A stretch of 46,893 nt of DNA from positions 1 through 46,893 of the forward strand of contig JAIBCL010000046.1 of NCBI GenBank assembly GCA_019694165.1, given 5' to 3'. The notes under the pieces were generated by a model. The model was not told the origin of the DNA and did no database searches. It saw only the letters and a program-made list of their open reading frames with translations. Shown piece after piece: positions 43,307-46,893 of the stretch. The stretch comes from Verrucomicrobiaceae bacterium (lineage in GTDB: Bacteria > Verrucomicrobiota > Verrucomicrobiia > Verrucomicrobiales > Verrucomicrobiaceae). The position numbers and the translations under genes are program-made. Each line of letters begins with the position of its first letter. The first letter of the stretch is position 1.

Positions 43307-44662
43307 ATGAAACGCCGCTCCTTCATCTCCACGTCCGCCGCCGCCGCCACGTTCGGCTTCCAGTTCGTCCCGTCTCACGTCGTGCACGCGCAGGCGGGCG
43401 CAAAGGCACCCTCGGCAAAGATTCGGATCGCCGCCATCGGCTGCGGGGGCAGGGGCGCGGCGGATCTCGGCGGGCTGGCGGGAGAAGACATCGTCGCTCT
43501 CTGCGATGTGGACGAAAAACGCGCGGCTCCGAGTTTTGCGAAGTTTCCCAAGGCGCGGCGCTTCAAGGATTACCGCCGGATGTTCGACGCCATGGCGGGC
43601 GAGATCGACGCCGTGCTCGTCGCCACGCCGGACCACACCCATGCGGTGATCGCCCTCACGGCGCTCGGCCACGGCAAGCATGTGTACTGTGAAAAGCCTC
43701 TCGCGCACACCGTCGCGGAGGTGCGGGCAATGCGGAAGGCGGCGCTCGAGCAGAAAGTCGTCACGCAGGTGGGCAATCAGGGGCACTCCTCGGAAAGCAT
43801 CCGCCTCTTTGTCGAGATGGTGCGCTCCGGCATGATCGGAAAAGTCTCCGAAATCCACGCCGGCTGTGATGCCTTCAAGGAAGTCTATTGCCAGATCGGC
43901 AAGCAGCAGCAGATCGAAACCGAGCGGCCCGAGGTGCCGGACGGTCTAGACTGGAACCTGTGGCAGGGGCCGCTGAAGCTTCGCGCATTTCACCCGGCCT
44001 ACGTGCCGTTCTCGTGGCGCGGATTCACGGCGTTTGGCAGCGGCTGCATTGGCGACTGGATCTGCCATGTGGTCGATCCCTCCTTTTGGGCGCTCGATCT
44101 CGGCATGCCGACCTCCGTCGTGGCGGAGACGCAGGGCTTCGATCGCGTGAAGAACGCCGGCTTCTATCCGGCGGGATCGAAGGTGACGTTTGAGTTTCCC
44201 GCCAAAGGAGACCGCGGGCCTGTGAAGCTCATCTGGCACGACGGCAACACGGGCATTCCGCTGCCCGAGGAACTGGCGAAGGAGAACCGCAAGGTGGTCG
44301 GCATCGGCGCGGTGGTCATTGGCGACAAGGGCAAGATCATGCACGGCTCGCATGGAGCGGGCGGCGTGCGGCTCATCCCCGAGGCACGCATGAAGGACTT
44401 CAAAGCCCCGGAGAAGACGATCCCGCGCGTGGCCAGGGGCGATCATCACCAGGACTGGCTCGATGCCATCCGCGAGGGCCGTCCCGCCGGCTCGAGCTTT
44501 GAATACGGCGGAGCACTCAGCGAGATAGGCCTCCTGGGCCTCATCGCCATCCGCCGCTCCGGCACGCGGCTCGAGTGGGACAATGACGCGATGAAATTCA
44601 CCAACGACGCCGAGGCCAATGCGATGCTCACGCCTGAGTATCGCGAGGGCTGGAAGCTGTGA
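43307..44662 (+). CDS. Gfo/Idh/MocA family oxidoreductase with Tat-like signal
   Basis: 451 residues from MKRRSFISTSAAAATFGF, a twin-arginine-type signal; the longer frame upstream is unlikely. The Rossmann motif is RIAAIGCGGRGAADL. VATPDHTHAVIALTAL and YCEKPLAHTVAEVRAM hold the NAD(P) and catalytic-site residues. VGNQGHSSESIRLFVEMV and GCIGDWICHVVDPSFW are typical of the exported PVC-group branch. It is not closely like the gene at 13198, with a different C-terminal half. Substrate unknown. Confidence 0.9.
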   Translation: MKRRSFISTSAAAATFGFQFVPSHVVHAQAGAKAPSAKIRIAAIGCGGRGAADLGGLAGEDIVALCDVDEKRAAPSFAKFPKARRFKDYRRMFDAMAGEIDAVLVATPDHTHAVIALTALGHGKHVYCEKPLAHTVAEVRAMRKAALEQKVVTQVGNQGHSSESIRLFVEMVRSGMIGKVSEIHAGCDAFKEVYCQIGKQQQIETERPEVPDGLDWNLWQGPLKLRAFHPAYVPFSWRGFTAFGSGCIGDWICHVVDPSFWALDLGMPTSVVAETQGFDRVKNAGFYPAGSKVTFEFPAKGDRGPVKLIWHDGNTGIPLPEELAKENRKVVGIGAVVIGDKGKIMHGSHGAGGVRLIPEARMKDFKAPEKTIPRVARGDHHQDWLDAIREGRPAGSSFEYGGALSEIGLLGLIAIRRSGTRLEWDNDAMKFTNDAEANAMLTPEYREGWKL

Positions 44663-44665
44663 GCA

Positions 44666-44684
44666 CCGGCGCAGGTTCCGCCGG
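44666..44684. terminator. Hairpin between convergent genes
   Basis: CCGGCG-CAGGTTC-CGCCGG lies just after the oxidoreductase stop and before the convergent glycosidase-like gene. Position suits a bidirectional terminator; there is no T-run. Confidence 0.4.
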
Positions 44685-44719
44685 GGAACAGGGAGATCGC
44701 CTGCTTCTCTGCGGCCCGT

Positions 44720-46234
44720 TCAGTCGTCCAGGTAGATTGCGTAAACCCGCGCGCTGCTGTTCTCAGGAAAGTTCGCGCGCAGGGCGACGCGCTTGTCCTT
44801 TGGGAGCGGCTTCTGCCATCTGACGACCTGATGCACGCCGCTTTCCGTGAGAGTCGCCGTGAAGCCCTCGAGGGGATGGTCAAGATGGTCAAGGAGCTGG
44901 AGGCTCAGCGGCGACTCCTGGCTCACCCCATCGACATTGAGCGCGATCTTTTCCGCAACGAACGGACTGGTGATGAAGTGCGCGTCGTTGTCCTCGATCT
45001 TCGGCGAGAGATAGCCGAAGCCATCGCGCCGCAGGGTGGCGAGGCCGATGTCCATGTTCTTCAATTGGCCGCCTGTGTCCCAGTGCGAGTACCAGATCAT
45101 CGTTTGCTCGCCCTCGTTCATGAACGCGTGGCCTTGCAGGATGGCGATGTCGTCCCACTCGCCTTCGTTGCCGCGCGGGATGATTTTGAAGCCCGGCACC
45201 GGCTCGCGGAAGTGCACGCCGTCATGGCTGATCACGAGGCCGAGGTCGATGTGCACCCCGTAGTTCCAGTTCTTGCCCTTCGGCGGCGGCTGCCCGGCGT
45301 CCTGCCACATGCCGTTGAGGCCGACGAGCACGTTGCCGCGATTCCAGATGCCCGCGCCCATGTGTCCTTGCTGGCCTTTCACCGGCGGCTCGGCGAGCTG
45401 ACCGGCGCGCGCGAGTGCGAAGGCCTTCGCCTGCGACCACTGCACGAAGTCCGGCGAGCGATACGCGAGCGTGACGCGACCCACATCGCCGCCATCCGTG
45501 CGCCATGACCACGGACTGAGAAGCTGACCCGTGGCGTAGTAGAAGTCGCCAAAGCGATACAGGCCGCTGACCTCGAAGCGCTCGCCGCCCGCGTTCACCG
45601 GACGGTCTCCGACACACTTCCACTTCAGGCCATCCGCGCTCGTAGCAGTGACGAAAGCACCCCAGCGCTTTTCGTTGGGCCCGATCTTGCTGCGGCCGCC
45701 TTTCACATCCTCGACCGGCATGTGCGCGATGAAGGCGCACTTGTAGCGCTTCGCCGGATCAGGCTCGTCCGGCTCGTGCAGCACGGAGAGGAAGTCGTTC
45801 ACACGCGTCATGCTGAACACTTCACCCTCGATCAGGCAGATGTTGTTCTCTTTGCTGCCATTGAACTCGACGAGCCCGAGGTCGGGCTTGGTCCAATGCA
45901 CGCCGTCCTTGCTCTCTGCGTACAGCATGGGCCGCCACCAGCCGGGCGCCTGGCCGGCTTTCATCTCCTTTTCCACCATGCCGAGATACCACATGCGGAA
46001 GGTGTCGCCAGTCTTGAGCACCGTGCCGTAGAGCACCGCGTGCCCGTGATCCGGCGCGCCGGGCGGACCGCGCCGCAGCACAGGATTGTCCGGATGCTTC
46101 GTCGCAGGCACCAGCGTGAGTTTGAGATTGTGCTGCCAGGCGAGGTTGATGTCGTCGAAGGCGAAGAAGGTTCTTTCTTCGGCCGCGGCAGCGGAGATGG
46201 CCGCCGGAAGCAGGAGGCAAAGGAGTAATTTCAT
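44720..46234 (-). CDS. Secreted glycoside-hydrolase-like five-bladed propeller protein
   Basis: 504 residues with a signal peptide (MKLLLCLLLPAAISAAAAEE). Repeated blade patterns AESKDGVHWTKPDLGLVEFN, TATSADGLKWKCVG, YRSPDFVQWSQAKAF and ISHDGVHFREP are those of GH32/GH43/sialidase-like propellers. WYSHWDTGGQLKNMDIGLAT and a C-terminal beta domain complete it. Acidic residues suited to catalysis occur in several blades, but I cannot name the catalytic pair, so hydrolase activity is inferred from fold only. Confidence 0.8.
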   Translation of the reverse strand: MKLLLCLLLPAAISAAAAEERTFFAFDDINLAWQHNLKLTLVPATKHPDNPVLRRGPPGAPDHGHAVLYGTVLKTGDTFRMWYLGMVEKEMKAGQAPGWWRPMLYAESKDGVHWTKPDLGLVEFNGSKENNICLIEGEVFSMTRVNDFLSVLHEPDEPDPAKRYKCAFIAHMPVEDVKGGRSKIGPNEKRWGAFVTATSADGLKWKCVGDRPVNAGGERFEVSGLYRFGDFYYATGQLLSPWSWRTDGGDVGRVTLAYRSPDFVQWSQAKAFALARAGQLAEPPVKGQQGHMGAGIWNRGNVLVGLNGMWQDAGQPPPKGKNWNYGVHIDLGLVISHDGVHFREPVPGFKIIPRGNEGEWDDIAILQGHAFMNEGEQTMIWYSHWDTGGQLKNMDIGLATLRRDGFGYLSPKIEDNDAHFITSPFVAEKIALNVDGVSQESPLSLQLLDHLDHPLEGFTATLTESGVHQVVRWQKPLPKDKRVALRANFPENSSARVYAIYLDD

Positions 46235-46286
46235 CGGCAGAGCGAACGGACTCCGTGCGCGATGTTTTCCACAGTCGTGACCGTTC

Positions 46287-46850
46287 TCACCACCCGAGCA
46301 GCCTCACCACTGCGGCACGCAGAGCCGCTTCGAGCACGGCGGCCTCGGCGTGCGTGACGGGGATGGCCACCTTGCGCACGCTCTTGTCCTTCTCGTCCTG
46401 GCGCGACACGTTCATCATGTAGGGTGCCCGCTGCGGATCATCGCGAAAACCCAGCTCGAAGGCGCTGTTGGCGTGCTCGGACTTGTGGAAGAGCTTCGCC
46501 TGTTCCGTGCGCCCTTGCAGCACCGCAAGTACCCCGCCGATGTCGTGCAGTCCCCATTTCATCGTGATCTTCTGTTCCCAGTCGAAGTGCTTGTCGCCGC
46601 TCTGGTTCGCCGCATCCACGAACACCGCGCGCTTCGCCTTGTTCAGATCAAAGCGGATCACGCCGCCGCTGCCGCGCGCGTTCGGCTTGAAGATGGCGTA
46701 TTCATTCGACGACTTCACGGGAGCGCCGGACTTTTCATCGGCTTGGGCGGCAGGAGCAGGTTTCGTGGCAGGGCAAACGCACCAATAAAAATCAGAGCCC
46801 TGGATTTTAGTGGTTGTACCCTCTGTAGGATGGTTATCTGTAGGCGGCAT
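46287..46850 (-). CDS. Whirly-like single-stranded-nucleic-acid-binding protein (candidate)
   Basis: 187 residues. The first 45 are low-complexity and include WCVCPATKPAPAA. The rest follows the Whirly pattern of plant proteins: YAIFKPN (first strand), HFDWEQKITMKW (plants YDWxRKQxFxLS), GLHDIGGVLAVLQG (TEIGTLVSLG), KLFHKSE (EFFHDP), YMMNVSRQ (FFNLSV), VRKVAIPVTHAEAAVLEAAL (I-IPxTxAEFAVL-SAF) and a final RLLGW, exactly where Whirly domains end in LxGW. No signal peptide or helix. DNA or RNA binding is inferred. The far N-terminus is uncertain. Confidence 0.72.
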   Translation of the reverse strand: MPPTDNHPTEGTTTKIQGSDFYWCVCPATKPAPAAQADEKSGAPVKSSNEYAIFKPNARGSGGVIRFDLNKAKRAVFVDAANQSGDKHFDWEQKITMKWGLHDIGGVLAVLQGRTEQAKLFHKSEHANSAFELGFRDDPQRAPYMMNVSRQDEKDKSVRKVAIPVTHAEAAVLEAALRAAVVRLLGW

Positions 46851-46893
46851 GACCCACCCCGATCATGCAGCGCTGGGGCGACTCGCGGCGAAA

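Overview
The window looks like chromosomal DNA of a Verrucomicrobiota bacterium, with a relative in the wider PVC group as the main alternative. This rests on gene content: Tat-exported Gfo/Idh/MocA oxidoreductases, a DUF1501 protein, PQQ-type propeller proteins, a sugar-dehydrogenase/dihaem-cytochrome fusion, an HTTM protein and very large secreted repeat proteins, all in GC-rich DNA. No rRNA or tRNA gene and no CRISPR array was seen.

Layout. (1) 1-7.4 kb: two secreted beta-propeller proteins. They carry different N-terminal repeats (7 and 14 copies) on the same roughly 520-residue C-terminal region, and even their 3' flanks are duplicated. (2) 7.9-11.6 kb: a cassette array of integron type, read on the minus strand. 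It has seven attC sites and seven small cassette genes with no recognisable function. A palindromic attI-like site lies at its head, but no integron integrase is visible; an IS66 transposase remnant lies just beyond. (3) 12.3-19.6 kb: small membrane proteins (DUF4282, DUF4870), a Gfo/Idh/MocA oxidoreductase, a DUF1501 protein, a DUF4230-like anchored protein, a DsrE-family protein, a helix-hairpin-helix protein and a lone prepilin. (4) 19.7-31.1 kb: an MFS carrier, glycyl-tRNA synthetase, a 1894-residue sugar-dehydrogenase/dihaem fusion and a PQQ-like propeller protein. (5) 31.1-46.9 kb: an L,D-transpeptidase operon with an HTTM protein, infC with a probable AUA start codon, a HAD phosphatase, a CDF transporter overlapping birA, an EamA transporter, a serine protease fused to a SirB1-like domain, an FHA protein, purA, a second Gfo/Idh/MocA oxidoreductase, a glycosidase-like propeller protein, and a protein resembling the plant Whirly single-stranded-DNA-binding fold.

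How it fits together: housekeeping genes (glyQS, infC, birA, purA) are interspersed with exported carbohydrate and redox proteins typical of a polysaccharide-degrading lifestyle. The strongest unexplained signal is the cassette array. Each cassette's first bases match the R'' box of its own attC, and the attC itself carries a short open reading frame that runs into, or overlaps the start of, the next cassette gene at five of six junctions. The Whirly-like protein, the protease-SirB1 fusion and the paired propeller proteins are the next most interesting items.
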